This document shows positions 25,315 through 34,350 of a stretch of 42,425 nucleotides of DNA, one piece after another. The stretch's first letter is position 1. Each line of letters begins with the position of its first letter. The notes under the pieces are model-generated. The model saw nothing but the letters and a program-made list of their open reading frames with translations. It searched no databases and was not told the DNA's origin. The position numbers and the translations under genes were made by a program. Origin of the DNA: Viridibacillus soli (lineage in GTDB: Bacteria; Bacillota; Bacilli; Bacillales_A; Planococcaceae); assembly GCF_016612995.1 (NCBI RefSeq), contig NZ_JAEOAH010000048.1, positions 1 to 42,425 of the forward strand, read 5' to 3'.

Positions 25315-26280
25315 ATGAAAATAAGCAAAACGAGCCGTAAATGGCTAAGAAATTCGTTCTTAGCATTCGCATTAGTGATCGTAGCAGGGATCATCTATTG
25401 GGTTTATCAGTACAATAGCGGATTGTCTATGGCAGACGATGGTCTCTATAAAGATGACGAAACGACGTTTGAGCCATTCGAAGGTGCGGATCTGCAATTT
25501 GGTGAGATTAATGTGCTATTAATAGGGAGTGACTCTAGAGGCGAAAAAGGTGCTAGATCTGATGCTTTAATGATCGCACACTATAATCAAACGACGAATA
25601 ATGTAAAAACTATTTCTATTATGAGAGATACGTATGTTGATATTCCAGATTACGGAAAGCAGAAAATAAATGCTGCTTTTGCTTTTGGAGGCCCTGAACT
25701 TGTAAGGAAAACAATTAAGAAAAATTTTGATATTGATGTTAATTACTACGCTGTCGTTGATTTTGAAGGATTTCCTAAAATTATTGATCTTTTAGCGCCC
25801 GATGGGATTGAGGTTGATATTCCTTATAAAATGTCGTATGGGATTGGCATGACATTACTTCCTGGAGAACAAATTTTACATGGTGACCAGTTATTAGGAT
25901 ATGTGCGATTCCGCCACGATCGTTTAAGTGATTTTGGGCGAGTGGAACGCCAGCAAGAAGTTTTGTCTAAGGTTAAAGAACAAGCTATCAGTATTCAAAG
26001 CTTAGTGAATTTACCAAAAATACTTGGTGTTGCAGATCCATACATTGATACCAACGTTGACAATAAAACAATCCTTACAATTGGAAAAGGTTTATTAGTT
26101 GGGAAATCTAAAGGTATGGATACTTTACGAATTCCTATTGCAAGTTCATTTGAAAACAAGAATGTAAACGTCGGTGCAGTATTGGATATTGATCTTGAAA
26201 AGAACAAACGTGCATTAGAAGAGTTTTTATCATCAGAGGACAATGAAAAAATTACTAAATCAGACGAAATTTCATCTTAG
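25315..26280 (+). CDS. LytR-CpsA-Psr (LCP) family cell-wall polymer ligase
   Basis: 321 aa from the ATG at 25315 (GATAGGTGG lies 9 nt upstream; the upstream GTG overlaps that site). One N-terminal membrane span (about 12-32) anchors an extracellular LCP domain: VLLIGSDSRGEKGARSDALM, SIMRDTYVDIPDYGKQKINA and YVRFRHDRLSDFGRVERQQE, with the Arg/Asp residues that bind the polyprenyl pyrophosphate. LCP enzymes transfer teichoic acid or capsule polymers onto peptidoglycan. The PAP2 phosphatase gene follows after 11 bp, consistent with recycling of the lipid carrier. Confidence 0.93.
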   Translation: MKISKTSRKWLRNSFLAFALVIVAGIIYWVYQYNSGLSMADDGLYKDDETTFEPFEGADLQFGEINVLLIGSDSRGEKGARSDALMIAHYNQTTNNVKTISIMRDTYVDIPDYGKQKINAAFAFGGPELVRKTIKKNFDIDVNYYAVVDFEGFPKIIDLLAPDGIEVDIPYKMSYGIGMTLLPGEQILHGDQLLGYVRFRHDRLSDFGRVERQQEVLSKVKEQAISIQSLVNLPKILGVADPYIDTNVDNKTILTIGKGLLVGKSKGMDTLRIPIASSFENKNVNVGAVLDIDLEKNKRALEEFLSSEDNEKITKSDEISS

Positions 26281-26291
26281 GAGACAACAAC

Positions 26292-26870
26292 ATGAATATA
26301 GACTATCAACTTTTCAAACTAATTAACCAGTTTGCAGGACAATACTCAATTTTAGATCAACTTGTTCTTTTGTTTTCGAAATATGGCCCCATTCTGTTTG
26401 GAATGGTCTTTATATGGCTATGGTTTTCAAAATCCAAAAATCAGCATGAAAATCGGAAGATCGTATTATATGCGTTAACGATTGTTATTCTTACAATTGG
26501 TATAGATAAGATTATTGAAATGGCGTATTTTCGACCGCGTCCATACGTCAACCATGCCGTAACATTGTTATTTGAAAAATCAAACTTAGATCCTTCATTT
26601 CCAAGTAATCATGCTGCAGGCTCATTTGCCTTGGCGTTCGCCCTTTTCTGGAAACGAAGAAAAGTCGGAAGTATACTTATAATTATGGCCTGTTTAATGG
26701 CCCTTTCAAGAATTTTTATCGGCGTGCATTATCCTCTAGATGTGTTGGCTGGTGCAATCATCGGATTAGGTGTAACCTACATTGTTATGTCACTAAGCCG
26801 TCTGCTTGAATCCCCATTCAATCAGGTCATTCATATCTTCAGTAAGTTAAGTTCGAAAACAATTAGATAG
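26292..26870 (+). CDS. bcrC: PAP2-family undecaprenyl-diphosphate phosphatase (BcrC-like)
   Basis: 192 aa, five or six spans, the size of B. subtilis BcrC. The three phosphatase motifs are in place: the YFRPRPYVNH segment, PSNHAAGS (Asn for the more usual Gly/Asp) and SRIFIGVHYPLDVLAG with catalytic His. It dephosphorylates undecaprenyl diphosphate outside the membrane, supporting wall synthesis and bacitracin tolerance. It shares an operon with the LCP ligase. The symbol is by resemblance. Confidence 0.82.
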   Translation: MNIDYQLFKLINQFAGQYSILDQLVLLFSKYGPILFGMVFIWLWFSKSKNQHENRKIVLYALTIVILTIGIDKIIEMAYFRPRPYVNHAVTLLFEKSNLDPSFPSNHAAGSFALAFALFWKRRKVGSILIIMACLMALSRIFIGVHYPLDVLAGAIIGLGVTYIVMSLSRLLESPFNQVIHIFSKLSSKTIR

Positions 26871-26873
26871 CTC

Positions 26874-27095
26874 GTTTTTCACCTAGTAGCCTATGATTCT
26901 GCTTTAGTAATTGGCGTGCATTGGGAGAAAGATCTTTCTGGACCTGTTTCCAGACATTTTGCAAGGCCTCTGTTACACACCGATTCATATAAAACAATCG
27001 GTAATACGGATGGTAGCTAAATAGACTTCCTTGATAAGCGTATGGTAGACTTTAGCAAAATCCATGACAACTGTTGGTTGAAGAGCTACCCATTG
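26874..27095 (-). pseudogene. ISL3-family transposase fragment
   Basis: Frames on the minus strand read DFAKVYHTLIKEVYLATIRI and then, after a shift, CVTEALQNVWKQVQKDLSPN followed by ARQLLKQNHRLLGEKRA. This is the region after the catalytic DDE residues in ISL3 transposases. Only about 70 codons survive and no ends are seen. Confidence 0.6.
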
Positions 27096-27171
27096 AGGAT
27101 AATCCTAATAATAGCTCCGTAAATTTCCTAGTTTTCTACTAAGTCGCGATGTTTGCAAAAAAGTTGCGAAG

Positions 27172-27210
27172 AAATCCCCCTTTGGATAAGATTACCTAAA
27201 GGGGGATTTT
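27172..27210. terminator. Strong hairpin
   Basis: AAATCCCCCTTT pairs with the AAAGGGGGATTT complement around a 13-nt loop, followed by TTTAT on the plus strand. It separates the ISL3 fragment from the TnsA-like remnant. Confidence 0.7.
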
Positions 27211-27211
27211 T

Positions 27212-27349
27212 ATGTTCAAAAGAACAAGAACATCTAAATTTGAGAAATGGATTAAAGAAGGTCCTGGCTAGGTGTTGATTCAGATTATAGACATTGGTTA
27301 ATCATTCAAGACGTATCATTCGTTTTTACCATCGTTAAATTGGGGAAGT
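27212..27349 (+). pseudogene. Probable start of a Tn7-like TnsA endonuclease gene
   Basis: ATG starts FKRTRTSKFEKWIKEGPG and a stop. In the next frame GVDSDYRHWLIIQDVSF follows directly. This matches the start of TnsA proteins, where K-x2-KWIKEGRGQG-x-YKPWL-IQDV precedes the endonuclease fold. All catalytic residues are missing. TnsA cuts the non-transferred strand in Tn7-type transposition. Confidence 0.5.
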
Positions 27350-27413
27350 AATATTTGTGCAATTAACTTACTCGATATTAGTACTATCTTATAAGATGTA
27401 GGGAGGATTTCTT

Positions 27414-27965
27414 ATGATATATGATAATCAAAATAAAACGATTACCACTAAAAGGCTAGAACTAAGACTGTTTCAAAAATCTGATGCAGTAGCTGTTACT
27501 AAACTTTGTAATAATTATAATCTTTATAAAAATACATTGTACCTACCTTATCCATACTCTTTAGAGGACGCTTTATCGTGGATTGAACATCATCTTGATA
27601 ATTTTAATGCGAATAAATCATATGAATTTGCTATAACAGATAAGGAAAATGGAGAATTATATGGAGCCATAGCTCTATCTAACAACCAAAAATTTAATAA
27701 TGGGGAAATAGCCTATTGGATTGGTGAAGAATTTTGGGGAAATGGATATGCTACAGAGGCAGCGCAAGCTATATTACAATTTGCGTTTGATGAAAAGCAA
27801 TACCATAAAATATTTGCCCGTTACTTTAATTCAAATCCAGCTTCAGGAAGAGTTATACAAAAATTAGGCATGAAAAAAGAAGGGATATTAATTGACCAAG
27901 TGAGGAAAGAAAATCGATATGAAGATCTAGTATATTATGGAATTATTAACTCAATAGAATTATAA
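27414..27965 (+). CDS. RimJ/RimL-type GNAT acetyltransferase
   Basis: 183 aa, one GNAT domain: TKRLELRLFQKSDAVAVTKL at the start, the acetyl-CoA region AYWIGEEFWGNGYATEAAQA, then FARYFNSNPASGRVIQKLGM and a tail RYEDLVYYGI. This layout is that of RimJ/RimL/YdaF-like enzymes, which acetylate protein N-termini or small amines. Ribosome site GGGAGG, 8 nt before ATG. The target is unknown. Confidence 0.9.
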   Translation: MIYDNQNKTITTKRLELRLFQKSDAVAVTKLCNNYNLYKNTLYLPYPYSLEDALSWIEHHLDNFNANKSYEFAITDKENGELYGAIALSNNQKFNNGEIAYWIGEEFWGNGYATEAAQAILQFAFDEKQYHKIFARYFNSNPASGRVIQKLGMKKEGILIDQVRKENRYEDLVYYGIINSIEL

Positions 27966-28184
27966 TCTTATATTACAAAAGGCAACAGTTTACAACTCCT
28001 AATTCGCATCAATTATCTAGGAAATAATAAACAAGCAATATTGGGGTATTCCATGATTTACAATTCATCGTACCATAATCAAGAAAAGTTCCTACTGCTT
28101 ATTTGTAATCGGTTCCATTTTCGGATGCAAGGGTAGATTTTACATATAGGCTCTGTTTAACTTGATTGTTGTTTTTTTCAAATT

Positions 28185-28227
28185 AATAAGCGTATTCGAG
28201 ATTTTAGTCTCAAATACGCTTATTTTT
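28185..28227 (-). terminator. Terminator of the DUF6366 gene, inside the IS
   Basis: AATAAGCGTATT and AATACGCTTATT form the outer stem, with GAGA/CTC inside and T-runs on both sides. Confidence 0.82.
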
Positions 28228-28260
28228 CGAGTGGCGAATAATTAATAATCGCTCCCAAAA

Positions 28261-28470
28261 TTAAAATATAAGGTTGTATAGAATGTAACCGAAAAATAAT
28301 ACTAAAATTAATAGCCCTGTACCTTTCCACCCCATACCACCTGTTAAATCAGTTAAATTCCCACCACTTCCTCTATTTAATGCATCGTGTAGAGAACCAG
28401 TGGGATTATTTTTTAATTCACTTTGTCTTAATCGTTCTCTTTTTTCTTCAGGTGTTTCTTTTAGACTCAT
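28261..28470 (-). CDS. DUF6366 family small membrane protein
   Basis: 69 aa. A charged N-terminus begins SLKETPEEKRERLRQSELKN and is followed by NPTGSLHDALNRGSGGNLTDLTG. One C-terminal membrane span (GTGLLILVLFFGYILYNLIF) ends the chain. This is the full DUF6366 pattern; family members are sometimes mislabelled as phage proteins and no function is known. The gene lies between the transposase remnant and the left end of an IS1595-type element, so it appears to be carried by it. Start ATG with AGGGATTA upstream. Confidence 0.85.
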   Translation of the reverse strand: MSLKETPEEKRERLRQSELKNNPTGSLHDALNRGSGGNLTDLTGGMGWKGTGLLILVLFFGYILYNLIF

Positions 28471-28561
28471 TGTAATCCCTCATTTCTACTGCCCTTTTTC
28501 TTAACTAAGGCAATTTCATTCATTATAGATTATGTTTCTACAAATATTCCAAAAAACCCTT

Positions 28562-29135
28562 TTATACTATGATTTTTCTTAGTAGTGTCGTTGCGTTGGT
28601 TTCTTTAATTGGGTGTAGGCAACTTTCTACCGCAAAAGTGCGAATACTACGTTCATCTATATCAAAAGTAAGTGTATCCAAGGTATAAATCCAACTCAAA
28701 TAATGCTGCAAATATTTTGTTGCAATACCTTTAAATCGTAGTATCCACTGTTTTAATCGTTGATAAAAATTGTTCACGTTTTGTATATGAAAGATGCCCT
28801 TTGTTCGTTCTACACCTGTTTTAAAACGATAGTGTATAAATCCTTTATCTTTTGAATACGTTTTAAAGGCTCGCCAAGCGCCTGTGCATAATACTATTGA
28901 AGGGTTTAATTTATCTCCAATCGCATTATCTAATTGTTTTTTTGTAATACGACCACGACCAAGCAACCCAACGAATATAACAAAGACCCTTCTTTGCCTT
29001 CTTTTCACTTACTTCTTGAAAAACAGGGCGAGTGTCGTGAAGGGGCATTAATACGTATTTAAAATGTGTCAACAGACGTTCTTTATCCGTAAATGATAAT
29101 TTATTAATTTCATTGATAATCTTAACTATCTTCAT
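28562..29135 (-). pseudogene. IS1595-family (ISXO2-like) transposase, internally deleted and frameshifted
   Basis: The ATG at 29135 (ribosome site GGAGGAG) starts KIVKIINEINKLSFTDKERL. After about 45 codons the frame jumps to GLLGRGRITKKQLDNAIGDK, then the C-terminal catalytic part FHIQNVNNFYQRLKQWILRF with GIATKYLQHYLSW. IS1595 transposases are about 300 aa; the zinc-finger and first DDE regions (roughly 100 codons) are absent. It is inactive. Confidence 0.85.
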
Positions 29136-29360
29136 ACGAATCTCCTCCTGAACATATATTCTTATATCCATTTTCAGAACAAAAATTCTAAAATAGACAA
29201 GCGTCAACAATGTAATTTAACAAAGCCTACATAAAAGAAAAAGGGAATAAGAAGTATGATGGCAGTGGGAGATATACGAAATAAATATCATAGGGCATGC
29301 GCTTCGAGCTCACGACACTCATACACATTGAATCCCCTCCCTATGGCGGAACAAAAGTGC

Positions 29361-29393
29361 TGTCCTATAAGGTTAGTAATACCTTATAGGACA
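29361..29393 (-). terminator. Terminator of the large hydrolase gene
   Basis: TGTCCTATAAGGT and ACCTTATAGGACA form a 13-bp perfect stem, about 20 bp after the hydrolase stop. T-run weak. No gene lies between 29236 and 29360. Confidence 0.65.
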
Positions 29394-29414
29394 ACCTCGT
29401 AGACAAGCCCGTAT

Positions 29415-31547
29415 TTACTTTTTCAATGAAATCTCAAATTTGGAACCAACTTCTCCTGCAAATACTACTCTACCGTTCTCCGGTAATAAGACCTCATTCT
29501 TACCGCTGACTACGGTGTAGTTAATGCAAACACCTGCTTGATCATATACAGCAAATGAGCCCTTCGAAGGCATCTTAACCTTCATGACCTTTCCTTTGGC
29601 AGTCGTTGGTACTGAAAACCATTTGGCATAACCATCTGCTTGAATGGTTGTCGCAGATTGTTTACCCGAATAGAGTGGTTTTACAAGTTCCTCACTAGCA
29701 TATACTTTACCTACTGCTGTAAGAAACTCTACTCCGTTCTTCTTAGAGAAATTGAATTCCAACGAATCGCGACCAGCCATGCCAGGGATTTGCAGTTGGT
29801 TCACTACTTTGTTTGCTCCCATAATCTTGTTATTCAACACATACCCTGGAGCCTCTTTAAAGGTATGAATAGGTATGACTGGTGTAGCGTTAATGTAGGC
29901 CGTTGATGTATATTTCTCATTCACCAAGTAATATTTTTTACCTTCACGCTTTTCCCATATGGCGGCAATATCCCGGGATAATTCATTGATTTCAAGCTTC
30001 TCTGCGTTATATTCTGAGAAGGCTAACTGTCCAAGTCCTGGCACGGATATATATGATCGGGACCACAAGTAGGCGCTACCATTCTTCTCCACAACGAATT
30101 TCAACTTTTCTGTACCTTCATCGTTTACAAAAGAACCATCAGCCGTATATGTGTATTGTTCAGCAGGGCTATTTGGAGCTGTGAGCGTGGATACAGACAT
30201 TTGTCCAACATTATTCATTTCTACTTTCAATACCGAATTATTACCACCATAAATACCTGCATACTGGGATATTTCCTTCGGTATATCTGCCTTTACAGGC
30301 ACACCAAACGATTTTTCCGGCTTCCGTTCTTTAATAATAGCCTTTTCCTCAAGTGCGCTGAGTAATAGTTCACTCGCAATGAATTGATCGGTTGAGCTTG
30401 AACCACCTGAAGAGGTAACAGCTGCAGCCAGGTTGTATTCCGGGAGCACCACTAATGATGAATGATACGACATGGTATCTCCACCTTTCGTAACCGCCTT
30501 GATGCCGTATTCGTTGAATGGGAACAAGTTCACACTATCCCACCCTAACCCGTAAGAAATGGACGTATCGCTATCCTCTGACCATATGCCTCTTTTATAT
30601 TCTTCTTGTGCCATGGCTTCTACAGATTTACTGGAAAGAATACCATCGACCTGTTCCGTGAAGATTTGCGAGAATTTGGCGAGATCTTCAGCAGTGGAGT
30701 AAATGCCTCCAGTGGCAATAATGTTATAATTTTCTTGTGGTAGTTGTCCCTCATACAGAGGGGAATAGATCCCTGCCATTTTCGTTGAATCCATCAGATC
30801 CTGTGGTGTTTTGGTATGATTCATGTCCAAAGGCTCTGTGAAATATTTGTGTATAAATGCGGTAAAGCCCATGCCGCTAACTCTCTCAACCAAAATCTCA
30901 GCTAACGTAAAACCATCGTTACAATATACGGAGTATGCTCCTGGATCTGCCTTTAGGTTCTGTGTCGCCAATTGCTCTATAAAAGTATCATGTGAATAAG
31001 TATCATTATCCCCATACAATGTTGCATTGTGGTTTGACATGCCTCGAAGTCCAGAGGAATGATTCAGCAACATACGCGGTGTAATCTGTTTGTAGCGGTT
31101 GTCTTTCATTTTAAAGTCAGATATATAGTTCACAACAGGCATATCCAAATCGAGCTTCCCTTCGTCAAGAAGCTTCATCACTGCGGCTGTAAGCACCATC
31201 TTGCTCGTTGAACCTATGCCATAGATCGTATTTGAAGTAAGAGGAACCTTGTCCTTTATATCGTTTTTGCCTGCTTGACCGGAGACCACAATCTCTCCAT
31301 CATCGATGAGCGCATATTGCAGACTTGTCGTACCGTACGTTTCGGTGAGTAATTTGGCTTTTTCGATCACTGTTTTCTTGGTTGTATCATACGTAAGATT
31401 ACTGCTGTTACTAGTAGCAGGTGCAGCCATTGCAGACAGTGGAGCTAACATCGTTAACACCAGGGTTACAGCGGCGATTGAAGTTCGTTTTTTGGTTATT
31501 CTCTTGCCCGCTCTCATTTTCATTTTCTCTCCTTGTACCATTCGCAT
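29415..31547 (-). CDS. Large secreted serine hydrolase, beta-lactamase/class C family
   Basis: 710 aa. Sec signal peptide (hydrophobic core 23-41, cleavage near AMA-AP), then a beta-lactamase-type domain (about 60-400) with S113-T-S-K116, Y208-C-N210 and a late [11 protein letters not shown] in place of KTG. A beta-rich C-terminal extension of about 290 residues follows. Two starts are possible: the ATG at 31547 and the ATG at codon 9, each with a ribosome site (AGGAG, AAGGAG). Its upstream region is a near copy of that of the alpha/beta hydrolase gene. G+C is visibly higher than in the flanks, suggesting transfer. Confidence 0.88.
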   Translation of the reverse strand: MRMVQGEKMKMRAGKRITKKRTSIAAVTLVLTMLAPLSAMAAPATSNSSNLTYDTTKKTVIEKAKLLTETYGTTSLQYALIDDGEIVVSGQAGKNDIKDKVPLTSNTIYGIGSTSKMVLTAAVMKLLDEGKLDLDMPVVNYISDFKMKDNRYKQITPRMLLNHSSGLRGMSNHNATLYGDNDTYSHDTFIEQLATQNLKADPGAYSVYCNDGFTLAEILVERVSGMGFTAFIHKYFTEPLDMNHTKTPQDLMDSTKMAGIYSPLYEGQLPQENYNIIATGGIYSTAEDLAKFSQIFTEQVDGILSSKSVEAMAQEEYKRGIWSEDSDTSISYGLGWDSVNLFPFNEYGIKAVTKGGDTMSYHSSLVVLPEYNLAAAVTSSGGSSSTDQFIASELLLSALEEKAIIKERKPEKSFGVPVKADIPKEISQYAGIYGGNNSVLKVEMNNVGQMSVSTLTAPNSPAEQYTYTADGSFVNDEGTEKLKFVVEKNGSAYLWSRSYISVPGLGQLAFSEYNAEKLEINELSRDIAAIWEKREGKKYYLVNEKYTSTAYINATPVIPIHTFKEAPGYVLNNKIMGANKVVNQLQIPGMAGRDSLEFNFSKKNGVEFLTAVGKVYASEELVKPLYSGKQSATTIQADGYAKWFSVPTTAKGKVMKVKMPSKGSFAVYDQAGVCINYTVVSGKNEVLLPENGRVVFAGEVGSKFEISLKK

Positions 31548-31603
31548 CTTCTCCTGTCCTTATCTGTTATTGGGCTATCTTAACTTTGGTGTTAAAGTAA
31601 GCT

Positions 31604-31680
31604 TAACCGATTAAGATGTACTCCTCGTGACGCCAATATGAACGGAGTATGAACAAGCAAAAAATGCTACGGTGTCACAG
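31604..31680 (-). promoter_or_regulatory. Control region copy 1, three 11-bp half-sites
   Basis: On the minus strand GTTCATACTCC, GTTCATATTGG and CGTCACGAGGA follow one another without gaps (31654 down to 31622). This matches the 11-bp tandem half-site layout of OmpR-type regulators. The whole 77-bp block is duplicated at 32858-32935. Confidence 0.6.
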
Positions 31681-31738
31681 CATGGAGAAGACGAGGAAAG
31701 CGTGTGATTACATCACATATTTACAAATACACAATGAT

Positions 31739-31765
31739 AAAGACCGTCCCAAAGGACGGTCTTTA
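31739..31765 (-). terminator. Terminator of the alpha/beta hydrolase gene
   Basis: AAAGACCGTCC and GGACGGTCTTT form an 11-bp perfect stem with a short loop; TTTATCATT follows on the minus strand. Confidence 0.82.
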
Positions 31766-31815
31766 TATCACTTATACATATGCATAAAATCGTGGAGGTA
31801 CCTTTCTCAGTACAC

Positions 31816-32802
31816 TTACTTAACTTCTTTCATAAATTCTCTAAAGTTTTCAGCGATTTCTTTGAATTTGGTATGGTGTAAATAATGTGATCCATCCATG
31901 GTTATTACCTTTCCATGTACCGAGTCTTTAATCTGCCCTTCATGCAAAGGTATCCATCCTGTTACCCCTTCATTATTCGCTTGTACAAAGAGAAGAAGTG
32001 GAAGGTCTTTAGGGAATGTTAAGTCGTGAGCCTCTTTAAAATTAGAAGAAATATGGCCCATCTCATTCAAGGTAGTGTCATTATTCATGTTTTTATACGA
32101 AATCATTTTCATTTGCTCTACGGTTTTATCATCAAATGCTAATGAAGCATAGGGGTCAGCACCTAGTTTCATCATCATTCTTAAGAGACCTGATTTTTTG
32201 AGAAATTCTAACTTTTTGATTGGTAATTTGACATCCATACCCGGTTGTGTTGGAACACTGCTGTCGATTCCGACAAATGCAGTCACCTCTTTTGGATATT
32301 TGCTCACATAATCAATTCCGTAAATGCCTGCAATGGAGTGGCCCATAAGCATGTATCGGTTAATATTAAGCTGCTGTAGAGCTTCATGAACTTCACCTAC
32401 GATATTCTCCGTGGTTCGCTCTTTTTCAGTTCCATCACTTAATCCATAACCGAAAGGCTCAACCGCGACAACTTTGTAGAATGGAGATAACTCATCGATA
32501 AGCAGCTTAAAATCAAGCGCTGGTGTAGCTGTTCCAAAACCAGGCAGTAGCACGATCGTTTCCTCGCCTTTTCCTTGAATTAACACATTCATATTTTTCC
32601 CGTCTACAGATACGTGCTGACCGTAGGGCTCTATTCTTTTTTGCTCCGAATTATTACTGATGATATTAAATAAATAAACAATGGCTAGAAAAAGCACGAT
32701 TGCTATAATTATTGCTCCTATTATTTTAAGCAAAATATTTCGTACTTTATTTGTTCTCGTTCCATTCCTCGTTTTCATTTCCTCTTGTTGTGTCACGCTC
32801 AT
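31816..32802 (-). CDS. Membrane-anchored alpha/beta hydrolase
   Basis: 328 aa. One N-terminal span (about 24-48) is followed by an alpha/beta-hydrolase fold. The oxyanion region is VLLPGFGTATP, the nucleophile elbow is MGHSIAG with S156, and the catalytic His lies in MDGSHYLHHT. The catalytic domain is probably outside the membrane. The substrate is unknown. Start ATG with AAAGGAG upstream. Its promoter region carries the same three 11-bp repeats as that of the next hydrolase gene, and the adjacent two-component system is the obvious candidate regulator. Confidence 0.87.
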   Translation of the reverse strand: MSVTQQEEMKTRNGTRTNKVRNILLKIIGAIIIAIVLFLAIVYLFNIISNNSEQKRIEPYGQHVSVDGKNMNVLIQGKGEETIVLLPGFGTATPALDFKLLIDELSPFYKVVAVEPFGYGLSDGTEKERTTENIVGEVHEALQQLNINRYMLMGHSIAGIYGIDYVSKYPKEVTAFVGIDSSVPTQPGMDVKLPIKKLEFLKKSGLLRMMMKLGADPYASLAFDDKTVEQMKMISYKNMNNDTTLNEMGHISSNFKEAHDLTFPKDLPLLLFVQANNEGVTGWIPLHEGQIKDSVHGKVITMDGSHYLHHTKFKEIAENFREFMKEVK

Positions 32803-32857
32803 CTTCTCCTTTCCTGATCTGTTTATTCAACTACCTTCATGTGCCGCTAATGCAATC

Positions 32858-32935
32858 TTAACCAACAAAGATGTACTCCTCATGACGACAATATGAACGG
32901 AATATGAACAAGCAAAAAAATGCTACAGCGTCACA
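32858..32935 (-). promoter_or_regulatory. Control region copy 2, three 11-bp half-sites
   Basis: GTTCATATTCC, GTTCATATTGT and CGTCATGAGGA in tandem (32909 down to 32877, minus strand), about 75 bp upstream of the alpha/beta hydrolase start. Together with flanks it matches copy 1 at nearly every position. Confidence 0.62.
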
Positions 32936-32967
32936 TGCAAGGAAGCTTGCACATGATGCCGTAGCAT
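32921..32967 (-). terminator. Terminator of the two-component operon
   Basis: TGCTACAGCGTCACATGCAAG pairs, with a few mismatches, with CTTGCACATGATGCCGTAGCA around GAAG; T-rich sequence follows on the minus strand. Half of this hairpin is also present in control-region copy 1. Confidence 0.68.
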
Positions 32968-32982
32968 AGAGAATGAATCTAA

Positions 32983-34350
32983 CTAATCTGTTAGCGTAGT
33001 GATTGGTAAGGTGACAATGAAGTTCGTTCCTTGACCAGGTTCACTTTCCACTCGGATGTCACCTTGATGAAGCGATACGATCTGTTTGACGATGGCAAGT
33101 CCCATACCGCTACCGCCATACTTACGACTGTGGGAGCGATCAGCCTTAAAAAACCGCTCGAATATACGCTTTTGGTCCTCGAGGGGAATACCAATACCCG
33201 TGTCGGATATCCGGACTGTCACGTTTTTGATATCTTGTTTAATACTGACGGTAATAACACCGCCATCCATGGAAAATTTGATGCTATTGCGGATGATGTT
33301 CGTCCATACCTGGTTTAACAGATCATGATCAGCCGTCAGGCGAACGGCCTTCAAATTGAGCTCGAAACGGATGTTGCGGGCAGACCATTGCGGCTGGAGA
33401 GCCACGATGACCCGTCTAATCTGTTCATCAAGGCTGAGTGTGACCAAACGAAGTTGCTGTGACTGCGATTCAAGCAAACTCAGCTTTAGCAGGCTATCGC
33501 TCATCTTGGACATACGCTTCGCTTCAGCGATGATAATATCAAGATAACGGTTTCGTTCATGATCTGCGAGGTCTACTTGCTTGATCGCTAGAGCATAACC
33601 GGATATCGAGGTGAGCGGAGACTGAACTTCGTGAGACACGTTCGATACGAATTCCCTACGCATCTGCTCAAGTTCCTGCAGATCGTGCATCATTTCTTCG
33701 AAGCTTCGAGCCAAAGTACCCAGCTCACTCATTTGCTTAATATTCAGCTTGACATTGAAATCTCCAGCTGCTATACGCTTGGTCGCTTTTGTCAGCTTTT
33801 TGATCGGTCTTACTAGGAATATAGAGGCAACCAGAATCAATAAGCTTCCTGCAGTCAACGAATAAGTTGCAAAGATTAATCCCCACTTGACGACAAAAGA
33901 GGCAGAAGGGGGGGCGAGGGTCTCCAAAAATATCGCTTTCGTTCCCATTTCGGTTTTCAACGGCAACCCCAAAAGGACCGTAGCAATACCGTTCGAAGTG
34001 TCTTGAACAACGCCTCCAGCTAATACTTTCTTTAATTGCTCCATCGTCACAGTGGCAGGTTTGTGTCCATTAAGCTTTCCGTAAGACTGGAACTGGCCTG
34101 TTGTTTCATAAATTCGAATATAATAGGAATCGAGCTGCTTCATTCCACTTACGAACAAGTCCGCTTCACGTAACGGAATGGTCTTGTAGATCTGGACGAT
34201 GTCTTGGCCAAAGTTACGTAAGTTAATTTGAGCGTTTTCATTAAATTTTTCTTCGAATGTCCAAGTTGACACAAAAAAAGCAATGATTGTGCCCGCGATG
34301 ACAGAGACTAGAAAAGTCAAGACAACACGTATATATAAGGATCTGATCAT
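32983..34350 (-). CDS. OmpR-class partner sensor histidine kinase
   Basis: 455 aa. Two spans (about 8-30 and 157-180) enclose an extracellular sensor of about 125 residues. A HAMP domain follows (VRPIKKLTKATKRIAAGDFN), then HisKA with H240 in FVSNVSHEVQSPLTSISGYA. The HATPase_c domain shows N (VWTNIIRNSIKFS), G1 (ISDTGIGIP), F (RIFERFF) and G2 (GGSGMGLAIVK) boxes. It overlaps the regulator gene by 4 bp. The signal is unknown. G+C-rich codon use suggests acquisition from another Firmicute. Confidence 0.94.
   Translation of the reverse strand: MIRSLYIRVVLTFLVSVIAGTIIAFFVSTWTFEEKFNENAQINLRNFGQDIVQIYKTIPLREADLFVSGMKQLDSYYIRIYETTGQFQSYGKLNGHKPATVTMEQLKKVLAGGVVQDTSNGIATVLLGLPLKTEMGTKAIFLETLAPPSASFVVKWGLIFATYSLTAGSLLILVASIFLVRPIKKLTKATKRIAAGDFNVKLNIKQMSELGTLARSFEEMMHDLQELEQMRREFVSNVSHEVQSPLTSISGYALAIKQVDLADHERNRYLDIIIAEAKRMSKMSDSLLKLSLLESQSQQLRLVTLSLDEQIRRVIVALQPQWSARNIRFELNLKAVRLTADHDLLNQVWTNIIRNSIKFSMDGGVITVSIKQDIKNVTVRISDTGIGIPLEDQKRIFERFFKADRSHSRKYGGSGMGLAIVKQIVSLHQGDIRVESEPGQGTNFIVTLPITTLTD

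Larger units (their letters stand above)
28149..29227 (-). mobile_element. IS1595-family element carrying a passenger gene
   Basis: The left end (28149-28171) begins GGCTCTGTTTAACTTGATTG; the right end (29205-29227), read inward, begins GGCTTTGTTAAATTACATTG. The flanking 8-mers TACATATA (28141-28148) and TACATAAA (29228-29235) match at 7 of 8 bases, as expected for the 8-bp target duplication of this family. Inside are a deleted IS1595 transposase and, on the same strand, an intact DUF6366 gene with its own terminator. The element is defective, at about 1.08 kb. Confidence 0.75.

Noticed and set aside
6569-31547. Calling the three SxxK hydrolases beta-lactamases
   Set aside because: The third motif is not KTG, and one has YST for YxN. 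They fit the broader serine-hydrolase/esterase group, so no resistance function is claimed.
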